Notes: generated by a model from the letters alone, not told the origin. Positions 49,349-61,989 are shown, counted from the stretch's first letter. The stretch: DNA of 64,000 nucleotides from Xiphophorus maculatus (GCF_002775205.1 NC_036464.1:29033008-29097007); one strand, 5' to 3'. Program-made: numbers and translations.

Positions 49349-52300
49349 ATGATGGCGATGTTTCGGAGCTTTGTGTCGGCGAGCACCCAGTTTCGTCAGC
49401 AGCAGCAGCAGCAGTCCAGCAGCGGCCCCGGCCCGCTAGCAGCCCCCCCTGAGGCCGTAGAGAGCCAGTTCTCCTGTCCCATCTGCTTAGAGGTTTACCA
49501 CAAACCCGTCAGCATCGCCAGCTGCGGACACACGTAAAGTACCCTGCTCTTATTTCACGGTCTGAGGCCGGATGTCGTTTCCCACGGTTACTCGCCGTGT
49601 TGTTTGTGGTCCAAACATTTCATCATTTGGCTTCAACAAGTCCCAGACCAGGTTCTGATAGAACCGGGATGAGCACAGGATGACAAACACTCAAATACAG
49701 CAGGGACTCCTGACTGTTCTTACTGACTGTTCTTACTGACTGTTCTTACTGAGCAATGAGCTCTGGTTTAAAAAAAAAAAAACAAAACAAAAAAGAAGAG
49801 TCTGAAACATCAACCTGACATTTTACATTTGCAGCCCAAAAATTAAAAATAAAAAACTAAACTCTGACTTTAATTCACATTATGGCTTAATAAAACATCA
49901 ATTAAAATACCAGAAGGCAGCTTCTACTGAGTTTAACTATCACCAAAACAAAGCTGTAATGTGACCCGGTAAACTAGGGATTCTGCATGAAAAAACCTGC
50001 TCAACCACTTTGAAAAAAGAAATGTCATGTTAGAATTAGGTCTGTCGCAATAAATCAATTAACCGCATGATAAAACAAATTCAATCATTTTAATTTCTAC
50101 TTTCTCTCTCTTTCTACCAAAAATTGGATAACAAAAGTCTTCAGTCTGGTGCTTTGGTCTCAACTAGCCCTATTTTGAAAGACAATTTTGCTTATAGAGA
50201 CTTCATCATTAATTTTATTTATTGTTTCTGTTGCTTTATTAAAATGTTGGTCATTTTAAATGTCTCCCAGCTCCAGTGTTAAATGTTCATTAGAAGTTTA
50301 TTGATCTTTCAGAATGTGTCCTTGCATAATAAAACACATATACCATAACAATACTTTAAAAGGATCTCAAAACAACAATAGTTTATCGCAATAACCTCTC
50401 GGACAATTTATCAACAGGCCTGTTTGGTCACCACTTATGATTAAATAAGTTATTCTGCCACCACTTAAGTAAATTTGTCCGGTCATTGTGGGTGCTATTA
50501 ATTGGTGATATTAGTTATTGTCTGTTTTATTCCAGAGCTAATTTTAACTCAGGATTTTGGAGGATTTTACTTTCAATATTGTGATTAGAATTTTTATCAT
50601 CTTTTTATTTAGCATCAGAATACTCTTTTCAGAATCCAAATTTCTTTTTTTGTGATTTTTTTTAAAGAAAGAAAGCATAACGAAGTTTAAAAATAGCAAC
50701 TCTCGAAGGTAAGTCAAATACATAAATAAAATACTAATAAATAAGTATGTCTCAATAAATATAAATATATAGTTTTACTCCTCGTCATCGTTTAAAAAAA
50801 GTTTTTATTTTTATTTTGTGTGATATTCTCATCCTGCTTGTGTTATTGCTGTTGTTGTTGTTTTTATTATTACCGCCCTTTCCCCCCTTTTGATTAAATA
50901 AGCCTAATTTAATTCATATTCAGCTTTGCTAGAATTAATACTATGTTTCTGTTACTATGATTTGTGTCTGTGGAGCAAGGAAAGATATAGAGAAAACCTC
51001 TGCATTCATATATGATGCTTTGTATATGAATTATTGTAAAGTATCCTCATTTAACATGCCTTGTTGTATGCATTTTGCTATAGTATTATTATAATACCCA
51101 ATATGGCATTGTACCTGCAGTAATAAAAAAAGGTTACATAGACACAATGAACCACATCACCTAAAAATGTCTCCTGCATTCATGTCGCCACCAATATAGC
51201 TTCATGTTTTATGTGTCAGTATTCTTCTTTTTATACTTTTCCGGCTCGCTCTAATCTAATTCTGCCTTCATAAAGATGAGAGAAGCTTCTCGATGGGACT
51301 GGATATTCAGAACCGTGGCTGTAGTTTCGGGTTTCCTTCATCTCATAATCTTCAGATTGCTTGTTGGGGGGGGAAAATGATGCTGTCATGGAAATTTATT
51401 TATAATGTCCTTTTGTCACTGAAGTTTTTAATATTTTTTTATGAAACCAACAGTCACAGAACACAGACGGTTTTTGCTCTTGCATTAATCTGTGCTGCAG
51501 GATTTTACTGTGATACAGATGATTTTATAACCTCTGTATTACAGTACTATCTAAGTACAAAGCTAACAGCAGAGATTTGTTCTTGTAATTGCTGTCAGTG
51601 TTGAACTTTGACCCCCGAAACACCATCATCACCTTCCATCTGTACTTTCTTAGTATTTGTGAGGATAGACAATGCAAATGCTTTTACATGGAATGTGACA
51701 ATCTTTTATAAGATCAGTAAATGGTTGACAAACACTTTTTAAATTAAAAGGTTAAAATGGAAGTATGAGAATGTTTTTATTTAGTATGTCGCAGAAAAAA
51801 TATTTCTGGACGCTGTCTCTGAGTGGTTCTCTCTTCTCTCTTTTGTTTCTCTTAATAACTCTGCTATTAGAGTTTGTTGTTCTGATCTCTACAGACAGAA
51901 ATAAATCGACAGGAGTCTAGTTATAAAGCAAATCGAAGAACTAAACAGGAATCTTAGGACAGTTTAATTCTAGCGTTTACTAAATGTGGAGAAAATAGAA
52001 TAAAAATAAATCTAAATAATGCAAATGTCTCTGAGATCATCAGTAAAATCATTATATTTCAATAGGACTGAATCCAGTGTGCTACACAGTAGCTCTGGGT
52101 GAAGCCCATGAACTGATGTCTCTTGACTTTGTCTTTTAGGTTCTGTGGGGAATGTCTGCAGCCATGTCTTCAGGTGGCCTCACCCCTCTGCCCTCTTTGT
52201 CGTGTGCCCTTTGACCCCAAAAAAGTGGAGCGCTCCTCCAATGTGGAGAAACAGTTGGCCTCCTACAAAGCCCCCTGCAGAGGCTGCAGCAAAAAGGTCC

Positions 52301-54652
52301 AGAATAACTCCTCCATGTTAAAGAAGTCATGTCATTGGTCCTTAATTCACTGTATATCTCCCCATGAATTACTGATGATGTTTTGTTATCCATCTGCTCT
52401 GACTGACATGGAGCTGATCTCATCGTTTCAGACATGCAGGTAACAATATCGGGTCTGTTGACAGGTGTCTCTGGTAAAGATGAGGTCCCACATTTCCTCG
52501 TGTTCCAAAGTACAAGAGCAGATAGCCAACTGTCCCAAGTTTGTCCCTGTGGTCCCCACATCCCAACCTATACCAAGGTACACACATGTTCTCACACAGT
52601 TTTATGGTTCATTTGATGGTTCAAGAAGCATCTGTTCTTCTAAGGAATGATTTGACACTTTTTTTGTGCATTCGTGTCTTTTGGCGTGCAGCAATATTCC
52701 AAACCGGTCGACATTCGTATGCCCGTTCTGTGGGGCCAGAAACTTGGACCAGCAGGAACTGGTGAAGCACTGTATGGAAAACCACCGCAATGATCCCAAC
52801 AAAGTGGTGAGGAGATACGCTACATGGGATTTGATTGGCTGTTTCCAAAAAAAATTCCCCTCCAAAAAAAAGGATGATTCTTCTAATCTGTTAGAAATGT
52901 TGGACATTAAACGGTGTTGGACGACTCGTTCCAACCAAATGACGTTATGCTGCTGTGAACTTTATATCAGCAGGTCCAGCAACCTGACCGGTGGTCGCTC
53001 ATGTTTTTGTCCCTACAGGTGTGCCCAGTGTGTTCAGCCATGCCATGGGAAGACCCCACCTATAAGAGCTCCAACTTTCTGCAGCATCTTCTTCACAGAC
53101 ACAAGTTCTCATACGACACCTTTGTTGTAAGTCCAGTTCTATCCTACCTGATGTAATATTTATTTTTGGTTGCTGCATATTTTTTCTAAACTCAGCTTTA
53201 TGGATATGCTGTTGCACTGCCACATGTTTTTACTGTAGATCAGTGTTTCTGCATGTTTCAGGTCCGTTCTGCAGCACTTGATGACATGCAGAGGAGGTCA
53301 TTTGAATCTGGTGTCCTGGAACAAAGACACATCTAAAATATGCAGGACAGTGGCCCCAGAGGACTAGAATTTAGAAACACTGCAGTAGACTATGAGCATA
53401 TTCTAGAAAATGACATAATTGGTGATGAAATTAGTTACAGTTAAGGTCATAATTATTATCTTCCCTGAAGAAATCTTACACAATTTGTAATATTTCTATG
53501 GAAAACCCCACAAAATCTCTTAATACTTGTACTGTTTACATTTATGGTTTTCAAAAGAGTTTTTTGGCTGAAAATCTACTATTCTGCATCTCTAATCTTC
53601 ACTGAGTCCCTGGGATTTTTCTGTGGTTCTGACTTAGTATTGGTTGGTCCAATTAGAGCTGTCGAACAAATGCTTTATATGCTGACAAAGAGAAACTACA
53701 CACTACAGTGAGTCATGACATTAACAGCAGGTTTGGTTGTCGTTTATTACTTATCGTGAAAAATTTCTCGTCATGATTGGAATTTTGATTTGTCGTTGTC
53801 TTGATAAATTCCAATTATTGGTGTTAAATAAAAAACAAAACAAAAATGTTACTTTTTTTTCTCCATTGTTTGTTCCACAAGGGTATCAATAAATATCAGT
53901 AAATTCTAAAATATGATTAAATTCAGCTACTGTGTGTAATTCAGTGATATAAATTTCACTTTTATCAGTAAGCAGTCTCCTGAAGAAGCATATTTCTAAT
54001 GGGAATGTTTTTCAGGAACAGCATTTTTGTTTGTGGCGCTGTGAAGGCCGTGCCAAAAATTTATCTAAGAAAGACATAAAAGTTTGTTTTTTATTATCAT
54101 AATTTTTATTGTTATCACAATAGTACCGCAAAGTATCTGGATAAAATTCAAAGTCCATATCGCCCCCCCGTAGTTAACAGACTTGATCTGTCCATTCAAA
54201 CATGTTCATCCAGTTGTTGCTTTTAAACATCATTGCATATTATATGTTATATAATCATTCCAGACTGCATCAAAAATCACCACTGAACATGAGATTTATA
54301 CTCATGATGATTCAATGTGAACTTCTCACTTTGGCTTCCCCACCAGATAGTCACTTACCAGCTGTGTGTCCATTATAAATGTGCACAAATCTTTTGTTGA
54401 TATTCTGCTAATTAAAAAAAATAAAAACACACACACACAAGTTGGCAATTTTGAAGTTTTCTGTCTTTGTGGGAGTTATTGGCAGAAATCCACAGTCTTT
54501 TAGTTTTAGGAAAATGACACAAAGTGTTTCATGTTGAACAAAGTACCCAGCAGCAGCTAACGGCTGTTGTTTGTTTCCTTCATCAGGATTACAGTATTGA
54601 TGAAGAGGCAGCGCTTCAGGCGGCTCTGGCCCTGTCACTGGCTGAAAACTGA
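49349..54652 (+). CDS. rnf166: E3 ubiquitin ligase RNF166
   Basis: RNF166 is a RING ubiquitin ligase of the RNF114/125/138/166 group, involved in innate signalling and xenophagy in mammals. Six exons join in frame to 247 aa (human 237): 49349-49533, 52140-52296, 52465-52577, 52692-52806, 53019-53126, 54587-54652. A polyglutamine run (17-22) precedes the C3HC4 RING: C43, C46, C59, H61, C64, C67, C79, C82. A C2HC finger follows ([13 protein letters not shown]), then [21 protein letters not shown] and [19 protein letters not shown] with its HRH. The end, [20 protein letters not shown], is a ubiquitin-interacting motif. Either ATG at 49349 or 49352 could be used; human starts MAMFRS, matching the second. 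ctu2 is the divergent neighbour, as in human. Confidence 0.96.
49705..49752. repeat. 13-bp tandem repeat in rnf166 intron 1
   Basis: The unit CTGACTGTTCTTA is repeated three times head to tail, followed by a partial ctga. Confidence 0.9.
50036..50424 (+). mobile_element. Copy of the GGCCTGTCACAATAA family, nearly complete
   Basis: Starts AGGTCTGTCGCAATAAATCA and shares aaaagtcttcagtctggtgc, tttggtctcaactag, agacttcatcat, gttaaatgttcattagaa and gcaataacctctcggacaat with the copy at 37820-38219. It has lost about 20 bases near the right end (atcaacaggcctg). It lies in rnf166 intron 1. Confidence 0.7.
53241..53382. mobile_element. Short hAT-like MITE
   Basis: The ends read CAGTGTTTCTGC and, in reverse complement, CAGTGTTTCTAA. 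The flanks ctgtagat and cagtagac agree at 6 of 8 positions, consistent with an old hAT duplication. Internal blocks (gacacatctaaaatatgcag, gacagtggccccagaggact) are shared with the MITE at 56833-57059. It lies in the last rnf166 intron. Confidence 0.65.
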
Positions 54653-55699
54653 CATCAGACCCCGCTCTGTCCTCTCCACTCCTCTGCTGTTCTTCCACGG
54701 GTCAGAACCTCTCAGACGTCACATGGACGCACCTGACTCGACTGTATGATAAAATTGCAGCCAACTTTAAATAATAACCTCACTTCTTTTTCCTTCTTCC
54801 TGGTGTAGCAGAGCACCTTCATTTTATTCCAAAACAAAAGCAGCGTGACCGATCCGATCCTCACTGCGCCGTATGAATTGAGCGTTTTTGAGGACGGGCT
54901 GGACCGCAGGTCCGGAGTGGATCCAATTACCACCCAGGAAAAACTCAGACACCTTGACCGTTGCAAGCCCCCCCATCTACGGTTTGGAAAGCAGTTCATC
55001 AGATCCCCTTTGGGCCACTGCAGCGTGAAGGGCTACCTCCTCAGAAAAAAAGTCTGTTTGTTTGTTGAAACCTGCTGCTGACTCTTAAGGCCTCCTCTGT
55101 GGTCCAGCTCCCCGACCACATGCACCGATCCACCAAGGTAGACACTGTGAGTAAGCTGGCCTCAGCTTCTGCTTCTGCACTGACCAGGGCGGAACCTTTG
55201 GCTGCCCCATCAGCAAGATCTAACGAGCATCTGCACAAATCCACGCATCTCCTCAGAGACAAAACACTGGAGGTGATTCTTCAGCAGCATTGTCAGGCTG
55301 CACAAAAACTGGACTTTTTATGTTGCTCGGAAGTGAGAATATTTCAGTAGACTTGCATTTTATCCCACGGAATGCCCATTCATGTTGCTGTCCACAATAT
55401 GCTTTACGGTCATGATCAGTGATCAGTGCACCCACCACCCCACACTAACCTGATAGTAGTTTTACAGGTTTGATTATGAGGCAGAGGCCTCGCAGTCAGT
55501 TACACATTTCTTCTGTTTTTGCTTTTTTGTCTCAATTAAAAGTTCCAGATCATTATAAAAATATGTTGGACACGGATAATCTGAGTAAATTCAAAAAGCT
55601 GTTTTAAATGTTGATTTCAATCATAAAGGAAAGAAATTCCTTTATGACTGAACCTGGACCCATGTGGAGAAGTAACGGGTCCGGTTCTAATTCTAATGA

Positions 55700-56470
55700 C
55701 TGCTTGGCAGAATCAACTTCAAGTATTTATAATAACTGGTAATAAGTCTTCAACATCACCACTGAGGAATAGCAGCCCTCTCTACTTTGCAGAAATATTT
55801 TCGTTCAGCCATGTTGAAGTGTTTAAAATCATACTACAGAATCTGAATTGGATTTAAGGGGTCAGACTTTGGCTAGGCCGCCCCAAAACTTCCATTGTTT
55901 TTGTTTTCCTAATGTCTTTCTGAGGTTGCCTTGCTTCAGTACTTTGGATCATTTTTCGGCTGCAGAACTGAAGTGTGCTTGGGCTTATGGTCCCGTACTG
56001 ATACCTGGATATTTTTCCTGTGGGATTAGAGCTTAAAAGTCTTGATTCTATCAATTATGGAAAGTCATCCAGGTCTTGAGGAATCAGGCCAGCTCCAGAT
56101 TCTTTGGACTGCCCCTACCGTGTTTAACTGCCATTACAATATTCTTAATCTGAAATGCTGTTGGTTTTAGACCAGATGTAACTGGATTCACACCTTCCAA
56201 AAAGTTCCACTTTTGTCTCATCAGTTCACAAAATATTTTCCACAAAGTCTTGGGTTTCATCCAGATGTTTTCTGGTAAGACAGACCTTCATGTTCTTTTG
56301 GATCAGCAGTTGTTCTGACCTTTGAACTCTCCAGTGGAGGACATTTTTGTTCAGTCTCTCTCTAATTCTGTAGAAACACGAACTCTGACTTACACTGGTG
56401 TTTGTTTTTGCTCATCCTCTTGATCCAAAATAGAAATTTGTGTGATGATCTGAAACATTTAAGAGTGTCA
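55700..56470 (-). mobile_element. Tc1-like transposon relic
   Basis: Read in reverse, blocks correspond to conserved Tc1 segments: the plus-strand gactttggctaggccgcccc mirrors SQSPDL, and tactttggatcatttttcgg mirrors the QQDND-like stretch. cttttgtctcatcagttcac mirrors the DET region, and ttttctggtaagacagacct and gaactctccagtggaggaca mirror the N-terminal half. The relic is diverged and has no open frame. Confidence 0.7.
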
Positions 56471-56832
56471 GAAAAGCAAAATGAAATATATAAACGGGGC
56501 AAAACCATTTTCATTGCTCTGTTTGTCATTACGTTGTCCAATGCTGACCACAGGAAGAAATAGTCAGTGTTAGTCGTTTCTTCCCTGCCGTCCAGCAGAA
56601 AACTGGTGGTGAGTTAGTTGCAGTTATTTTAGGACCAGGGCCAAATTTGTCTTGATGGAATCTCAAATATTTTGGGGGGAAAGGTCCATACGTGGTATGT
56701 TCTGTAGAGTGGCTTTCATCCATTGTTTAGGCTGACTGTTGGACACTCCAGCAATTTTCTGTAAACTGCCACAACTTATACCCTCTGTCACCAGCGTAGG
56801 TCTGGACCTCTTATTTGGTCCAGGTTCTAGAT

Positions 56833-57059
56833 CAGAGGTCTCAAACTCCAGTCCTCAAGGGCCGCTGTCCTGCAGTTTTGTAGATGTGCCACAGGTACAA
56901 AACACTGGAATGAAATGGCTTAATTACCTCCTCCTTGTGTAGATCAGTTCTCCATAGTTCTGCTAATGACCTAATTATTCTATTCAGGTGTGGTGCAGCA
57001 GAGGCACATCTAAAAGTTGCAGGACAGCGGCCCTCGAGGACTGGAGTTTGACACCTGTG
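56833..57059. mobile_element. 227-bp hAT MITE with perfect target duplication
   Basis: It starts CAGAGGTCTCAAACTCCAGT. Its right end in reverse complement starts CACAGGTGTCAAACTCCAGT, so the inverted repeats agree at 18 of 20 positions and continue through cctc-agggccgctgtcctgca. The flanks are a perfect 8-bp duplication TTCTAGAT (56825-56832 and 57060-57067). This is a textbook hAT signature and a young-looking insertion. Confidence 0.92.
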
Positions 57060-57803
57060 TTCTAGATGCAAGTAACTGTGAGGACATCAGCATTGGCTCA
57101 GTAGGTTTTCTTTAGTAACCCAAACATTATACGCAACATCTAACTACTGGAAGCCGAGCCATTTGTTCTCTCAGCTGTCATTCCTTCCTCAACATCAAGA
57201 GATGGAAACTTCAAAGCTCCATCTTCATCTCCAGCAGATCCGGCTGCACTGTTGAAGATGAACACACGACTGCAGCATACTGGGTTTTATTTAGTACTTA
57301 TAAAACAGTTACATAAAAGACTAAAAAAGGTACAAAAAGTCCCAAAGTGCATCAGGAAAAAAAATCAAAATCAGTGACAACTAAAAGTTGTCAGACAAAA
57401 CGGATTTTGTAAAGGATTTGAAAATTGTTTCAGATTAAGTAATCCTGAGTTAGCTGGCAGAGTTTTCTGTAATAGCCAACAAGGATAACAACGTCCAACC
57501 CGGGAAGAGTCACAGGTTTAACAAGGCTTAGCAATCCAGACTGGTTTGAAGTGGTGCCACATACAGATTCCAGTCATTTATATATAAGACTGTACAGATA
57601 CAAACTCCAGTCAGGTGTTAATCCCATGTATGTTTAAAAACCAATTAACTTTACACACCTCTAAAATAGCACATTATATTGTCTACATTAAGGTAATTAC
57701 TGCGTCCAGTTTTACTCACCAGTGACATTCTTGGCACGTTGCCATCAGGTTCTCTCCATAGTGTCCAACATTTTTGGTGCAAACATGTCAGTTTTCCACA
57801 AGA

Positions 57804-57817
57804 GCGCCCCCTGGAGT
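57804..57817 (-). promoter_or_regulatory. Candidate CTCF motif
   Basis: The minus strand reads ACTCCAGGGGGCGC, matching the CTCF core CCASYAGRKGGCRS at 12 of 14 positions, including the full AGGGGGCGC part. This is a motif match only. Confidence 0.4.
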
Positions 57818-58613
57818 CAGAATTCCAACGGGAACGTTGAGGCTTGCCAGGCAGCAGTGACTTTAAATATTCAAGGTGGCTGCTGGGGGATGTAGTGCTG
57901 TTGAGAGGCCAATGTAAATCCTTTATTTGCACTTCCTACAGGTTATGCCTGTAAGAAGTGCATCCTAACGTCTGTGCAACCTCTATTTGTGAACATGTTA
58001 TTTTAGTTTTTTTTAAAACATATACATTTGTTCACAAAGCTAATGGTAGTTAGCAGCAAAAATAAATATGTTGAATTGTAACGTAGGTGTGGCATCATTC
58101 CCAACTCGCGTCCTGGGAAAGGTTTCTGCAGGACACACGGCTCCAATTCACCTCTGATTATCTTGAAATATTTCATTTAAATTATCCAAATACAATCCAA
58201 ACATAGTGACAGATTAGATTTAGTGACAGTCCCATCTGATCAAAATTGTGACGCCAAACAGTATGATTTGAATTTTAATGCCATTTAGTTGGTCAGGTGT
58301 TATTGCTAACGCCTGACCGACTCATGGCTATTGGCAAAGAGCCATTCCTTGTGGAATAATATTATTAATGGTACTGAACAAGCATTAATGTTGCATTAAT
58401 GTGGCAGAAATGACCAACTCTCCTTTAACAGGAAGAAACCAGAGCCAGACCCAGTGAGATCATCTCTAGAAACCTACAGGGGGTAAATACAGAAAAACAC
58501 AGCCCACTTCCTGTCTGATTATGTAGAGGTAATTTTGACTGTCTGTCTGAACAGACAGTTTTGCTATACTTACCAAATTTAATACATCAGTTTCATACAC
58601 AGCTACAGTTTAG

Positions 58614-58627
58614 CCAGTAGATGGCAG
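58614..58627 (+). promoter_or_regulatory. Candidate CTCF motif, perfect to consensus
   Basis: CCAGTAGATGGCAG fits CCASYAGRKGGCRS at all 14 positions. It lies 0.8 kb from the minus-strand motif at 57804-57817, in divergent orientation. Binding is not shown by the sequence. Confidence 0.45.
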
Positions 58628-59423
58628 TCTTTTCCCAGCCATACAGATGCTGTACTGAATATGAGCTACACATAAGTCTTGTAAATCCTAATCAGCACAA
58701 TAACCTGATGTGGATAAGTTGAAAGATGGAGCTGTTTTTATCGATGGACAGATGGATGCTGCTTGTATTCTAAATATTTCAGTTTACATCTCTTATTTTG
58801 GTCACATTATGTACATTATGTTGCCACTTGCAGGCTAGATGTTTGTAAAGCTGCTGCTGAGGGTTATAGAAGCTCTAGATTTTGGAAAAAAATAATGTAT
58901 GTTTTTTTGTTTGTTTTTTTTTTTACTTCATGTGGGTGATGATTGATTCTCCATTTATGTCACTATGACAAACTTTAGTCATAACCCTGTCAGAAATCTG
59001 CTAATAATTAACCGTTGACCATGAAGGGGCATTACGTTTGATATAAAAACCTCCTTCAGATTCTAAGCAATATTACTGTGCTGTTATGTAAAGACGGAAG
59101 AAAAATGGGAGTCTCTCAAGAACCTGAGCTCTTTTGGACTTTTCATTGTCACTGTTTGTTTTATGTTCTGAAGATAAACCCCCAAACTGATATTTTTCAC
59201 GAAACTGTTCTACTAAGTTTTTTTGTTGTTGTTTCTCTACTATGTTACCGTGGGAAACACATTATGTATCATATGAGTCCTCCCTGATCTGATTTCAACA
59301 TATTTTTTTGTCATTGCTATGCTGTCTGTTAGATTTATGTCTTCTATACTGAGAACACACTGTATTGCTTATGCGTCTAAAAAAATGTTCTGGAAATTAA
59401 TTTGGTCCACTTTTATTCTTTTG

Positions 59424-59429
59424 AATAAA
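59424..59429 (+). terminator. rnf166: Distal polyadenylation signal, probably rnf166
   Basis: AATAAA in ttgaataaaact, followed about 30 bases later by ttttgtgtgtatctc, a good downstream GU-rich element. The long T-rich sequence before it resembles fish 3' UTRs. Assignment to rnf166 is by position only. Confidence 0.45.
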
Positions 59430-59929
59430 ACTATTTTACAATCCAGTCATTTTGTGTGTATCTCATCCAGTTCAATTCCATTCTACCTTAAAATGTTTCC
59501 ACTAACTCCATGAGTTCAGCTGGATGGGAGAAACCAGTGGAAGCTTCAGAAATGCTGGGACCGGATAAACTACAGCACATCCTGGGACTGGTAACAAGAA
59601 GAAAAAAAAACAACTTCCCCTCCCACGAAGAATCTGACAAAATAGAGAGTGGCAATAAATGCTGGCAATTATGATTACAGATACAAATTGAGGACAGATA
59701 CAACTGAGATTAATCTGATTTGAGGAACAGACCACTGACTTCCAGAAAACAGAAATCACGCTAACATAATGACTAAAAATACCCGAGCAAAAAGATGACG
59801 AACTCAGCAACAGGAAGTAAGTTTAACGATAGACAAAAGGAAGAGAACAACCACAATACAACAGGGACTACAATTTAAAACAGAACTAGAACCCGGACAT
59901 GAAAGTCCAAAAGTACACAAAACCATAAA

Positions 59930-61130
59930 GTGATCATAAATCACAAAGCCAGAGTTCATGAGACACCCCAAAGCATGTTTATCACACTATGCACAAGCCA
60001 TATTATATACCTGGAGATTAAATCTTCCCCCAGGTTGTCAGAACTGCTTACTCATCATTTCATACCTCTTCTACAATCAATACAAAATCATTTGGAACAG
60101 AGGTTAAATTTACCACTTTCATTTTCTGGTAGAGCAGTAACTATAACAATGAAAATACTTCCTCAAATGAACAAACTATTTTCCGTGTTACCCATCCAAC
60201 CAACTGCAGACTGGTTTATGTCCTTAGATAGTAAATTACAACATTTAGTTGGACAAATGAGCCACCAAGAATAAAGTTATCAACCTTACAAATCCCAAAA
60301 CAACATGGAGGGCTCAGCACACCAATTGTTTTTCATTATTTTATACAAAATCATTTACAGTACTTAATCAAATAGACCCAACCTCAGCAGTGTAATGGCT
60401 TATGTAAAATAAAACCATAATTTTGTGGGAGGATTTCATCACATTTTCCAATCATTAGTTAAACTATTAAGAAACACTGTCAGCTTGGTGGAAATTAAAT
60501 AATATTACTAATTCAAATTTTACATCCTCAACATACACACCATTTTGGAGTAAACCCGTCTATTTTAGTTCATGTATCTCTAAACGCATTGCACATTTTG
60601 AACATATCTTTGGACATAATAAACTCTTCTTATTCCCAGAATTAACTAAACGACACAGACCTAGTAACACACAGCACCCAGAGTATCATTGAATAAAATG
60701 GAACATGGAACCACTTAATACAGAACGTATTTTACAACTTGCTGGCCTAATTAAACTTGCAACCAGAAAGGAAGTTCAGTCATTATATTGAATGTTAAAC
60801 AGGATTGATTCAACAATATCCACACCTACATCAAAACGGCAAATATATTTAAAACATTAACCAAGATTCTGAGTTTTGGATGACAAAAAATTCTAATCTT
60901 CAGCTTATTCAGTATAAAATAATCCATCCAATTCACTGCACAACTCAACAAATTGCACAAAGTGGATCTGGTTCAGTCTGAAATATGTAGAAGTTGTTCA
61001 CAAAATACCAAATGTATATATTTTAATTCTTTATTGCTATTATGAGACATCACAACAATTATTAGTGATGTCTGAAATCCTACACAATTATTATAGTGTT
61101 AATCATTGCCGAAAATGTTTTTATGAAATA
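59930..61130 (+). mobile_element. L1-type LINE ORF2 relic (C-terminal part)
   Basis: The plus strand reads HHFIPLLQSIQNHLEQRLNL, then LPLSFSGRAVTITMKILPQM, NKLFSVLPIQPTADWF. This is the typical post-reverse-transcriptase region of vertebrate L1 ORF2 (IK..LL..I...L..W..LPLS..GR....KM..LP...YLF..LPI). After 60270 the trace continues in shifted frames (an NPKT-WR-like stretch at about 60290, ending in the serial loss of open frame by 61020). Several stops and frameshifts make it inactive. Confidence 0.75.
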
Positions 61131-61864
61131 AAAATATGTATGCTCCCATTCAGCTGGGGCTGATTACTAACAGACCTTCAAACAGCCCATAGATGTGGAT
61201 ATTAAATATTCATTCCTACAGTAGAATCTCAGAGATATGACCAAAAACACAGAGGAAGAAACAAACTAAATATAGATATAAATATATACTCTTGGCAGAT
61301 TGAATTGAATCAACATATTTCTTCTGGCTGGTAGTAATATTACCAGCAATATAACCAGAGTAATGATCTGAATCTGTGGAAGTAACTGAAGATTAGGGTG
61401 ATGTTAAAGAGGCCTTCCAACAACCTCCCAGACTTGAGGAAAAAAAGAAAAAAAAATCATCACCAAAGAAAAAAGAAAACATCTAAATATCAGAGTAAAC
61501 ATGGAACAAGCTACTCAGTCACTCGTAGAAGACTTTCATTTCTGGAAGGTCAATAAAGATTATTGAGAAGAACGTCAATAATAACGGTGTGTTAGTGAGC
61601 CAGTGGTTCAGACCGTGGAGGAGCTTTCGCATTTTCCTCATAGTCAGGATGGTTTTATTTATTTTTTATTATTATTATTTTTACATTGACATGATGGTTC
61701 AAATGCTTGCCAGGCGCAGCCTTGTGGAGATCAAAAACTTGTGCCATGGGAATCAGCTGAGAGCTGATTCCACCAGCTCTCAGCTTTTTATAGGGAAACC
61801 AGGAAATGGAATTGGTGTTTAGTGTGTGTGTGTGTTATTTTCTGTTCTGATGTCTGACTGCCAG

Positions 61865-61980
61865 CTGGAAACCAAACGACTCCTTGAGGATCAGAAAAAA
61901 ACTTTGAACATTGAAGCTTCCAGGAACTCCACTGCTGCTCCCATTGCTCCACCCTCCTACATGTCCCGCCTCCATCGCAG
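61865..61980 (+). other. Weak candidate exon of an unidentified gene
   Basis: A stretch of 38 codons plus two bases is bounded by an acceptor-like TGACTGCCAG and a donor-like CGCAG|GTGAAG. It encodes an N-terminal charged helix (LETKRLLEDQKKTLNIEASR) followed by a Pro/Ser segment (APIAPPSYMSRLH). If not spliced, the frame meets TGA at once (61982-61984 region), so it could also be a terminal exon. I do not recognise the protein and saw no partner exon, so chance is a serious alternative. Confidence 0.2.
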
Positions 61981-61989
61981 GTGAAGCGC

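Larger units (their letters stand above)
54653..59440 (+). other. rnf166: Probable long rnf166 3' UTR and flank
   Basis: No new gene was recognised. A first polyadenylation candidate is ATTAAA at 55535-55540. A stronger one, AATAAA at 59424-59429, is followed by a GT-rich stretch (cattttgtgtgtatctc). If the distal site is used, the 3' UTR is about 4.8 kb and contains a Tc1-like relic and a hAT MITE. Open frames at 54845-55081 and 55099-55350 have no recognisable domain. Confidence 0.45.

Noticed and set aside
52136-52561. Minus-strand 141-codon frame
   Set aside because: It is antisense to rnf166 exons 2 and 3, which match a known protein with correct splice borders.
54845-55350. Additional gene after rnf166
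   Set aside because: Two moderate open frames (79 and 84 codons) are in different frames, without domains or convincing splice sites; a 3' UTR is the simpler reading.
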